This document shows, piece by piece, positions 55,932-64,000 of a DNA stretch of 64,000 nucleotides (positions are counted from its first letter, which is position 1; each line of letters starts with the position of its first letter). A program made the translations under genes and the position numbers. The stretch comes from Fistulifera solaris (lineage: Eukaryota; Bacillariophyta; Bacillariophyceae; Naviculales; Stauroneidaceae): the NCBI GenBank assembly GCA_030295235.1, contig AP026173.1:537122-601121 (forward strand), read 5' to 3'. The notes beneath the pieces are model-generated. The model saw only the letters and a list, made by a program, of their open reading frames with translations, searched no databases and was not told the DNA's origin.

Positions 55932-56714
55932 TTACTTGGTGTCGACGCTCAACAAAAGATTGGATCCGCCAGATTCTCCGCCACCGCCCGGTAAATAGAC
56001 GATATTGCGCGATTGCGCCAACTTTCCGGCAATTTCTTTCGCTGCATCAATACGGCGAACTTCGACAATGGCGTTTCCTGTCTTCTCCATCGCCTTGGTA
56101 ATGATACTCGCCGCTTCCGCTTCTCCCTCGGCACGCGTCACCACCGCAATCCGTTCTTGCTCCGCCTTTTGACGACCCACTGCTGACGTTCCGCTTCCTG
56201 CGAAGCGACCTGTTTCATTTCAATAGCTTTCATGAATTCTCTTCCGAACGTTAAATGAGTAATCGCCACATCATCCAAAGTCAAATGAAAGTGTCGAGCT
56301 CTCTTGGTCATGGCTTCCTTGATGCGGTTAGAGACTTCCGCACGCTTCGACAAGAGTTCTTCGGCATTGTACTGCGCCACAATCGATTTCAAGACTTCAT
56401 TTCCAGTCGAGGGCAATTCAACAATGGGACGCCAGAGCACACGGAGTTTAATGTTGACCACGAATAGTACCGGTAATGGAGGGAATTTCGCGGGGCTTGG
56501 TACGAACGTCCATCACAATGGGTCGTTGCACGACGGGAATCATGAAATGAGTGCCTTCTCCTCGGACATCGGAACGAATACCCCCGCGGAGGGTATCGAA
56601 GAGAACCGCCCGTTCTCCTCCGTCCACATTGTATATGCACTGCGAGACCGTGAATGTTCCCACCGCGAGTACTCCAGAGAGACGTCCGAGTCGATTTAAT
56701 GCTGCTTCTGCCAT
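55932..56714 (-). CDS. Prohibitin with internal deletion
   Basis: PHB1-type prohibitin of the inner mitochondrial membrane ring complex. The N-terminal anchor is GVLAVGTFTVSQCIYNVDGG, then RAVLFDTLRGGI, GEGTHFMIPVVQRPIVMDVR, the PHB domain LDDVAITHLTFGREFMKAIE, and the C-terminal coiled coil ending NIVYLPGGGG. Three defects are seen. After SITGT the frame is lost and about 8 nt seem to be missing (near 56462). At 56411-56425 RPIVELP runs straight into STGNEVLKSI, skipping about 18 residues that prohibitins normally have between two LP motifs. Near 56170 an AAAA run lacks one A. The first two are not run-length errors, so this may be a damaged copy or a deletion allele. Confidence 0.65.
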
Positions 56715-57210
56715 TGTTGAATGAAATGAAAGCGAATTATGGAATGATACAAGTTGTGTTATTTATTTGCTCGCTTCTCCACCGCTGCGCTTTTTTCATG
56801 GAGCAGAGTGATCGGGTCTCAAGTTGGTTATGTGACAGGGATCTTGTAGTGTAGCGTTGAACATAGTTGCAAAAGTTATCTTACGGCCATGTAGCAAACT
56901 CCCCGGAGAAACGAAAAGATCGGATGGGAACGAAAAACGCACCGTCCGTCTGTGCCACCGCTTGACAACATAACCTGTTCTGATTCACGCCATCGAGTCA
57001 CGAATCTGGCGTCCTTCAATTCCGAGTGCGTCAGTGCGTCAACACAAAATTCTGTTCTGCGTTCTTTTCTTGACACACTTCTTGACTACTGGCCACACAC
57101 TTCCGTTGACCCGCCGATCCACCCGAACGTCAACAGCATTCATCCAAACAGGATCTTGTTACACGAACAATAGTCAACAATCATCATCCAAACAATAGTC
57201 AACAATCATC
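56715..57210. promoter_or_regulatory. divergent intergenic region with 25-bp repeat
   Basis: 496 bp between prohibitin and the small acidic protein. A direct repeat (57166-57212) ends at the start codon of the latter. Confidence 0.4.
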
Positions 57211-57212
57211 AT
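57166..57212. repeat. two-copy 25-bp tandem repeat touching the start codon
   Basis: Two copies, starting at 57166 and 57191, share 22 identical bases (AACAATAGTC... ending AATCATCAT). In the second copy the last AT begins the ATG of the downstream gene. Confidence 0.85.
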
Positions 57213-57540
57213 GGGCCAACAAATGAGAGACAAGGCGGCAACCAACCCGCCCCATTATCACAACATGAAGGAAACAAATGACGAACCCATCTCGTCGACA
57301 CCACCCATTTCACGCTCGATCAAAATCGTTCCCGCTCCATTGAACTCGTTGCAATTGCAACAAGAGAATTACGAGGCTTTTGTGCATGGACGGGATGACA
57401 AGATGTATAACCGCATTGCGATGAGTCGTAGTAGTGGCAATCCTCCTCTCGTGGTCCTCAATCATACACCCGACGATGTTGAACCCGAGAAGGAGACGTC
57501 GTATGAGGAGGAGGAAGGCATTTTTGAAATCGATCTCTGA
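57211..57540 (+). CDS. Small acidic hypothetical protein
   Basis: 109 aa from ATG 57211 (MGQQMRDKAATNPPHYHN). Gly at position 2 makes N-myristoylation possible, but the following residues are not ideal. Core motif IKIVPAPLNSLQLQQENYEA, then NRIAMSRSSGNPPLVVLNHT and an acidic end (YEEEEGIFEIDL). No family recognised. It looks coding because of its uninterrupted frame and balanced composition. Confidence 0.5.
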   Translation: MGQQMRDKAATNPPHYHNMKETNDEPISSTPPISRSIKIVPAPLNSLQLQQENYEAFVHGRDDKMYNRIAMSRSSGNPPLVVLNHTPDDVEPEKETSYEEEEGIFEIDL

Positions 57541-57714
57541 TTTATTTCACTCATGGTCGATTCAGGGAAATGGTATTTTGGTTGCGGTCGTTTTTGTTAC
57601 GTTTTCAAGGACGAATGAACTTTTTTGAAGCTTTTTGCATGCTACACTTTTTCCGGAAGCGCAACTCTTTATTTTTGGCTACTTGAACCAATTTTCTGGC
57701 TAGCTTTTTACAAT

Positions 57715-58943
57715 TTAAATTAAAATCTTTTGCTTATCATATGAGGATACTGAAGATACATTGCCTGTCAATCGATTCAATATCTTGTCTGTTCCGTTCT
57801 CCTCTCTCCACATTTTGTAAATCCATGTGTTATCAATCATTTCGTTCCGATCGACATGATAAGCCGTCCCAAACGTTGCATAAAATGGCATAGCTACAAA
57901 GGTCGAAGTCCCCGCGGCGATACTTTGATTCGCCATGATCAATCGAGTAAAGGCGAGCGTGATGGTTTCCGTTGGAGCATTTCGAATCGTAACAGTCGCC
58001 TTTGGAACCGCTTGTTGCAGAAAGGTTTGCAGCGCTCCCACCAGTATCGCACAACGACCCGTATCCTTACGATCATTCTTTCGAATCTGGCCTTGAAACG
58101 GTTGGGTGATAATGCCAATGGAACGCGCTTTTTCCGAAATAAAGCGGGCTAGGGCAGTAAACGGAGCATATCCATAGTCAGGACCATGTTTCTCTTCGAG
58201 TAAATCACCACAACGGAAATGGATGGCTACATCATCGATTTCAATACCGGTAAATAAAGGCGACGAAGGAGTCGGTAATCGCAGTCTTCGTTCTCTGTCT
58301 TCATCCATCTGAAAATCTGCCGCGGGATGGTGTGCCGAAGGAACACCGATCATACTCACTGCCATTCGTCGAAGTTCATACCGAATATCCTCGATCATCC
58401 AATCCTCCATATCCCACGTGGCTTGACAGGCTGTTTCCAACGGAGAGTCGCGTGGATAAGGCGCAAAGTTCCCCATGATCCAGGGAATGACCAACTGGCT
58501 TTGATTGTGGGTCTCCCGACATTCCATTTCCAGTTGGACATGGCCCATCTGATACGCCGCTTGACGAACACTGTACAAAAACCACAACCAATTCCCGGTT
58601 CCGCGGCCGCTGGTATACATTTCTTCGCAATCGAATAAATAATAGTACCGAACAATGGCGTTATCTATCGAATGATTCTTCAACGCGAGATGTTTCGCCA
58701 CATCGTCGCACAAAGGGATCCGGCCTTTCTCGAAAAACTGGCGTAGGTGTTTGTATACTACTTTCGGTTGTGAAATTTCAATCGAATCAATCTTTGCTTC
58801 GGTAGTGTTTTGTGGAAATACTTGATCTTTACGGAGAGGCACAGTCGAAAATCTGGATGAATAAAAGAAGATCGCAGCAGTGAGTGCACGGCTAGCAGGA
58901 ACAAGCACAGCGCATAGACTTGCTGCGTGCTAAGGGAAGCCAT
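57715..58943 (-). CDS. Fucosyltransferase-like Golgi glycosyltransferase
   Basis: Start ATG 58943, with a signal anchor (VYALCLFLLAVHSLL). A TTTT run near 58851 shifts the frame; one extra T gives IHPDFSTVPLRKDQVF and a continuous protein of about 409 aa. The key block is DVAIHFRCGDLL near 58220, the H-x-R-x-G-D motif of inverting GT-B fucosyltransferases (GT23/GT65/GT68-like), and the C-terminal LIMANQSIAAGTSTFVAMPF resembles the nucleotide-sugar-binding end. Type II Golgi enzyme; donor probably GDP-fucose; acceptor unknown. Another GT-B family remains possible. Confidence 0.6.
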
Positions 58944-59132
58944 CACCCCGCTACAACATTCTGATCGTATCGTCTACTTGCAACTGATAACAACAGCAGG
59001 ATCTTGGAGAAAAGTGAGCAACATTTCAATGCAATGGGTCACATTATTTTTGCGAGAAATAATATTCTTCGTGCCGATGACCCGGTACCAGTAATCTTAG
59101 CGGTTATGTACTACAAAGTTTACTAACTGTGC

Positions 59133-59251
59133 AGGAACGACCATACTACGATGACAGCACCGCTTCCCGTCTGCTCAGCGAAGTTAAGCATCGTCAGGCC
59201 CGGTTAGTACTACGGTGGGGGACCACGTTGGAATCCCGGGTGTTGTTCTTT
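59133..59251 (+). rRNA. 5S ribosomal RNA
   Basis: About 119 nt with the universal 5S pattern: GACCATACTACGATG, CCCGTCTGCTCAGCGAAGTT, AAGCATCGTCAGGCC, CGGTTAGTACTACGGTGG and ATCCCGGGTGTTGTTC. The ends can pair (GGAAC with GTTCT). The internal Pol III control elements (A box around AGTTAAGCATCG, C box around GTTAGTACTACGG) are in place and a TTTT terminator lies at the 3' end. No other rRNA gene is near, so it is a dispersed copy. Confidence 0.9.
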
Positions 59252-59826
59252 TGTACAGTACCTTTTAATTACTCCGGAGTACTCAGCCTGGCTCAAGCTA
59301 AAATAGCTCTTTTTTCTTTTTGGGGGCGTTAACTTTGGGCCAGTCACGCATGTCTACCGCGAGACGAATATCCTGTACAATGTGTTGTGTCTATTGCCTC
59401 TCTAGAAACGCCTTGGATGGGTGGAGCTCCGAAAAATTTTTATACCTTGCAAGTCTGTCGGAGTTAATCTCCTTTTTTTAATTTTGTTATTCAAACTAAA
59501 CAAAATGATCAAGTTCCGTCAGCTAGACTACTAGAGCACCATCTACAAAAATAATGGTTATATACATTGGAGTTTCCAACCTTACAGCGCATGTGCGTTC
59601 TGACGGCGGATCGTGACTGACTGCTATGGCTGGCTTTACATTAATACAAATGGAGTACTAATGGGCTTTAAGTCAGTGATGTCCTGCGATGGGGTGGACC
59701 TGATTCTCACGTATCGACGGACAGAAATTGGAAGTATTTTCTGTCAACCAAGTCGCTACGCTTTGCAACAACAGAAGGAAACAGAAGAGGCATACCAGCC
59801 AAACAACAGCCACAAATCCGACAAAT
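59252..59826. other. intergenic between 5S rRNA and copia LTR
   Basis: 575 bp. Open frames here, including one (59673-60125, minus) with a hydrophobic stretch that runs across the LTR border, are judged not real. The last five bases, ACAAA (59822-59826), are the predicted target-site duplication of the adjacent element. Confidence 0.4.
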
Positions 59827-60083
59827 GTCATCACTGCCATCGGACTAGGTCTTATTTTATCTTGAAATTCTGAGCTCACGTATGTGGCTCTAACATTCTT
59901 GTATCGCGTTGCTTGCAAACTTTTCACGCCTTCACGATCAATCCAAATCGTACAAAGACCCTTGGGCCTCTCCCATGAGGTTCCGTCCGAAGGCTTCCGA
60001 TTTGGGGGTCGTGGTTCGATAGGTCGTGCGGCTAAATTGGGTGAGTCCCTAGTAGTCTGCCCGCTATCCGCATATCCGTGACA
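59827..60083 (-). repeat. 3' LTR of copia element 2
   Basis: 257 bp bounded by TGTCA (59827-59831) and TGACA (60079-60083). Reading on the minus strand, a purine-rich polypurine tract (TGAGAGGGAG, 60084-60093) directly precedes it, just after the pol stop codon (60112-60114). These three features together define the border well. Confidence 0.82.
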
Positions 60084-60111
60084 CTCCCTCTCAGACGAAG
60101 AGGGACCACTT

Positions 60112-61500
60112 TCATTCCAACCCATTAACTTGTCTCCGAAGATAGGTAAACGTTTCCCTAGGCAATCCTTTTCGTCATGATATCCGCAAGCTGTTCTTTA
60201 GTGTCAATCTTGTTGATCTTCAATTCACCACTTTGAACATGTTGTCGGAAGAAATGATACTTGGTTGCATAGTGCTTCGAGCGAGGGGTCATCCGCGGAA
60301 TCGTAGCAAGAGTGAGCGCTCCATTGTTGTCTTCAAATACATCCGAATGGGCAATGCTCTCGACTTGATCTTCTCCAGTAATAGCCTTAGCAACAGCAGT
60401 AACAAGTCTTCGCATCGGCAAAACATCGCGCATAGCAGTACTCAATGCGACATACTCACTCTCCATTGTACTTAGAGAGATTTCAGACTGTAGCTTCGAT
60501 ACCCAAAGTAGGGGGCAATTGCCGAAGCGTCAAGATGTAGCCAGTACGCGACTTCACACTTATCGGATCTTCAGGATCTTCAGCTCCCCACAAACCGGCA
60601 AAGTCGGCATCAACAAAGCAATCAATCTTCAACTCTTCGTCGGACGCATCACCAAACCACGATCGGCCGTTCCTTTCAAATAGCGGACAATTCTCTTGAT
60701 CGCTTTAGCATGACTATGCCTCGGCGAATGAGTGAAGCGAGCGCACTGATGGACAGCAAATGCAATATCCGGTCGAGAGTTTGACGACAAGTAGAGCAAC
60801 ATTCCGACAACCGAAGCATAATTCCAAGACTCGTGAGCGCAGCACCAGCCAAATCTTTTCCCAATGGTTTGTTTTCAGCAGGCGTGTCGCAAGAATTACA
60901 ATCAGCCATGTCGGTAGCTTCGATGACGCGATTAATGAGACCTTTCTGGGTCAACTCGATAGTATCGCCACGACGGGTAAACTGAATTCCCAAGAACGCG
61001 GAAACATCTTTCGACTCCACAGTCAAAGTCAGAACCTTGTCAATAGCTTCGATCATCTCATCCATGCACTTTTCATCGAGACTGAACCAAAGGCAATCAT
61101 CGACGTAAGTCAAACAAATAATTTTCTCGTGCACGAACAGGCAAGCATCGATATCGACCAACTGTTTGAAACCATGCTTCTCCAAAGTGTCCTTCAGCAA
61201 GTTAAAGAATCGGAGTGGACTATCGGACTTGCCATAAAGCGTCTTCTGGAGCATCAAAACAGTATCTTCGCCATCGCCGTGAAATCCTTGAGGCATCTCG
61301 ATGTAGCACTCTTCAGTAGGCGGCAAAGGGGCTTGAGCGAACGCATTGACATAATCGACTTGGCGGGTATGCATTCCATGGACGATGGACATAATCAACA
61401 ACAACCGGACTGTGGACCACTGTACGACAGGAGAGTAGGACTCGAAATAGTCGACTCCTTTTATCTCCATATCGCCACGAACACAGAATCTCGCCTTGTA
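60112..61500 (-). CDS. copia reverse transcriptase and RNase H
   Basis: The RT region contains VDYVNAFAQAPLPPTEECYI, KTLYGKSDSPLRFFNLLKDT and the catalytic YVDDCL. After DLAGAAL the frame shifts, and the expected ASVVGMLLYLSSNSRPDIAF and ARFTHSPRHSHAKAIKRIVR continue in other frames. The RNase H part is ESEYVALSTAMRD, EDNNGALTLA and TPRSKHYATKYHFFRQHV. The end requires one A fewer at ACGAAAAGG to read MTKGLPRETFTYLRR and stop at 60112. The enzyme copies the element RNA into DNA. Confidence 0.85.
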
Positions 61501-61849
61501 CTTCGCGGGTGTCCCATCCGGTGAACGCTTAAGCCTAAACGCCCCAAGTGGACTTTATCACGCGCTTATTTGCAGGTACAGAAGCTCGCGGAATTTTCCT
61601 CCATGTCCCCATCTTCTCCAACATTCGAATTTCTTTCACCATCGCATCTTGCCATTCTCGATATTCAGCAGACGACATAGCTTGATGATACATTGGATAG
61701 TCGGGATCGAACCTTTCTTTGGCTTCTTTACACGCTGCATAGCGGCGAAAGCAACAGGATCTCGCAAATCAAACTCAGCTCCGAATCCCAACAAGCAACA
61801 AGGCCGGAATGAATCGACGCAATAAAGGAGAAAGTTTCAAGGAATCGGC

Positions 61850-63400
61850 TTAAAGAACAACCGAAGCAACGTTGGTAATAAATTCATTGAACTTTCTTGG
61901 AGCACGTCTCTCGCGAGTGGATCGGCCCGGTAGGAGCAGCTGGTGTCTTCTTCCGCGGCGAACTTGATGGAGGCTTGGCATCCACAGCAACCTTGGGAGC
62001 AGGAATCGGCTCAACCGGTTTTGAATTTGGCTCAGGTAGTTTAACAGGAGTAGTAACTGTCTTTTGCTCTTGCTCCCTCTGCAATGTAGGCTCGCTTGAA
62101 CTCTTTTCAGTCGTAGGTTCGGCATCTGTTCGCAGTCGCTGGTGCACCTTGTCGAAATCAACCGGGGGGCTAGCATTGTCTTGAACGCCAATCTTGCGAG
62201 ATCGCTCTTGAATTCGAACATGCAACTCTTCTTGACTCAACCACTCGTCATCCAAGTCGATCGGATCATCCTCATCGAAAAATACTTGGAAGCTGACGAT
62301 GCGAAGATGTCGGCCCAAGTCTTCGGATCGACAGAATCATCCGCACCGACAACATTCGAAACAGTGGCAAACCAATCATCGACAACAACATGAAACTGCG
62401 CGGAAATCCGGTTCGTTTCTAGGTTCAAAACAACAGGAACATTCGATGCATGCCGGCCGACAAACCCAAGAAAACGCCCGTCTTGAGCGAGGTTCAAACT
62501 TCGGAATCTTGTGCCCATCTTGCAACTTCGGGTTCAGAATATACGCGGGTGATCCCCAAACATGCATATCAGCAAACACTTTTCGATCGGTCGTTGTTCT
62601 GAAGATCATATCAGCCGGAGATGTATTGTTTTCGCCGGGTCCATAGTTGAAATTTTGAACGACATAATCAATCGCCTGAGGCCACAAGTCCGAAGAAATC
62701 GCTTTCGGCCAACGCAATTTAGCATGTAGCATCGTAGTGCGTGCGAGAGATATAATACTTCCCGACAGCTCAGCAACAGCATTTTGGTGGTGAGCACCAG
62801 GTCCACTGAGAGTCATCGACTGGTAGTTCGTATCAATTTGCTTTGCGAACTCCTGCCGTAAACGTGCCATTGTCGGTATGATATTGGACCACCGTGATGC
62901 CGTGGTTCGCCATTGCACTTTCAAACTCCAACTTGGCGCGCAAAGCCTCGCCAGCAGTAAAATTCAAAACATGAACGACATAAACAAATCCACTTGCATG
63001 ATCGACAAAAATCACACCGCCTTTGAACTTCTCATCATCCTTGGTACCACCGAAACCAGAGTAAAGACGTCCTCTCGTTGAAACAGAGAAGTGATCCATT
63101 GAAACCTTCTGGCCCGGAATTAAAATATCCTTCGAGAGAACTTTGGATTGGCGATCGACGGTCAATTTCGCTCCATTTGCTTTCCTTTTCCATACATGCA
63201 AGCAGCGCACTTGGGAATCATACAACGCCGCTTGGACTTCAGCAGAATTTCCGAGCTCGGTTTTGAGCAAGGCTTGAATGCTTTTCATGCTTCGGGTGAA
63301 CAAATCGGAAATGCAAGCGAAGAAGAAACTTCTGTGCCTCACTCAAGTTTTGATTCTCAGCTGTAGTAACACAGTTTTGAATCTTCGCAGCATTGAGAGC
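61850..63400 (-). CDS. copia integrase and linker
   Basis: Contains the zinc-binding/linker segment (VSMDHFSVSTRGRLYSGFGG), the core beginning GVIFVDHASGFVYVVH with catalytic D, ITVVQYHTDNGTF with the second D, and GPGAHHQNAVAELSGSIISL with the E region. The chain continues through DLWPQAIDYVVQNFNYGPGE and ADMHVWGSPAYILNPKLQDG to a Pro/Ser-rich linker. Frames change near 62840 and 62300. It joins the cDNA to the genome. Confidence 0.82.
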
Positions 63401-63531
63401 AACAGATTGTTTTCGGAACATCTCCAACGTAGGCAAATTGTTTTCAGGAGAGTATGCAATATCAAGAAAGTGGCCGTCCAACAAATCGACATGAATGAGG
63501 CTCGAGTCGCCGGAAAAACGCGGTTCGTCGT

Positions 63532-64000
63532 TTACGCCTTCACCAATTGACAATAGGACTGTGGGCTGAAGAGTCGAACATTCGCCTCGGGCACATGTAA
63601 TCCGGGAATCCGAAAAGTAAAGCCCTTGCCGTTTGACAGAGTAGCAGTCCACTCAAGAGTACCTGTGCCGGCAATCGAAGAACCTGCAGCAAAGCCAGAC
63701 AAAACTGTATCGCCAGTAGTAGGGGTGTAGGATGTGAAGTCATCACGGTCGAATGTAACAGCAACTGTGGCTCCAGTGTCCCATATAACCGGAAACAGAT
63801 TCGCCATGGTCGGTTTTCCAGCGACATGGACTTGATGCAGAGCAGGGAGGGCATAAATAGACGGGGAAGCTTCGCGACGGTGCAAAGTAGGCTCTAGATT
63901 TGTCTACACTATTATCTCCCTCTCGAAGCAACATCGTCTCAGTAGCTCCCTCTGGAAGAGAATGCCCGGTGGGTAACAAAATAATGAAGTGTCATCTAAT
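63532..64000 (-). CDS. copia protease and end of gag (partial)
   Basis: Aspartic protease VIWDTGATVAVTFDRDDF near 63750-63800, followed by LRIPGLHVPE-like GFTFRIPGLHVPEANVRLFS, a standard copia pattern. The gag part lies mostly beyond the right edge. Confidence 0.75.

Larger units (their letters stand above)
59827..64000 (-). mobile_element. Ty1/copia LTR retrotransposon, element 2 (3' part)
   Basis: Minus-strand copia element that continues past the right edge. The order on its strand is protease, integrase, reverse transcriptase, RNase H, polypurine tract and 3' LTR, which is diagnostic of copia. The protease is WDTGAT, the standard form, unlike element 1, so the two come from different lineages. 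Frame breaks are frequent but mostly at runs, so the copy could be intact. Confidence 0.92.

Noticed and set aside
59673-60125. 150-codon minus-strand ORF with a hydrophobic stretch
   Set aside because: It begins at the end of copia pol, runs through the whole LTR and into flanking DNA; the hydrophobic run spans the LTR border and beyond.
1-64000. tRNA genes, CRISPR arrays, bacterial operons
   Set aside because: No cloverleaf-like T-loop or spacer-repeat pattern found by eye; introns and retroelements show a eukaryotic nuclear origin. A tRNAscan run would be needed to exclude tRNAs fully.

Overview
This is nuclear DNA of a photosynthetic stramenopile, most probably a pennate diatom close to Phaeodactylum. 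The basis is recognition without a database search: short spliceosomal introns (about 60-170 nt, often GTACGT or GTAAGA donors); signal peptides ending in an A^F-type plastid cleavage motif (phosphohexomutase, PH-domain protein); Ty1/copia elements with a diatom-like D-T-Q-S protease; and diatom-type protein families (WYT..DY..FK, the LHPTQL leucine-rich family, FG-GAP proteins with acidic tails). Genes are dense, lie on both strands and mostly have no or one intron.

Layout. 1-2832: minus-strand copia element with a defined 5' LTR (2491-2832), ending 23 bp before a Golgi-type sulfotransferase-like gene. 4.5-17 kb: a WYT-family protein, a tiny two-exon membrane protein (6579-6903), a plastid phosphohexomutase, the ribosome-biogenesis factor WDR46/UTP7, two tandem TPR genes and an ankyrin-repeat gene. 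17-36 kb: housekeeping block with a plastid PH-domain protein, DUF3291-like protein, cationic amino acid transporter, TFIIH p52 (TFB2), mini-ribonuclease III, M50B-like metalloprotease, coiled-coil protein, CCT6, LRR-like protein, NAC-alpha and an elongin-B-like protein. 36-52 kb: three head-to-tail genes for single-pass membrane proteins with very acidic N-terminal tails and C-terminal FG-GAP beta-propellers, one with a WW domain in the tail. 52-59 kb: a charged coiled-coil protein, a secreted protein, a prohibitin with an internal deletion, a small acidic protein and a fucosyltransferase-like enzyme. 59133-59251: a 5S rRNA gene. 59827-64000: a second minus-strand copia element with its 3' LTR, running off the right edge.

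Almost every long conserved gene is broken by one or more single-base indels, nearly always at a mononucleotide run, and adding or removing one base there rejoins the two conserved halves. I read this as uncorrected homopolymer error in the assembly, so such genes are annotated as single intact loci and the breaks are noted. Two breaks do not fit this pattern (the prohibitin deletion and the WYT-family gene) and may be real.

The most unusual content is the FG-GAP cluster: three tandem receptor- or adhesin-like genes that differ in propeller number, intron content and tail modules, with one half that looks recently homogenised between copies 1 and 2.
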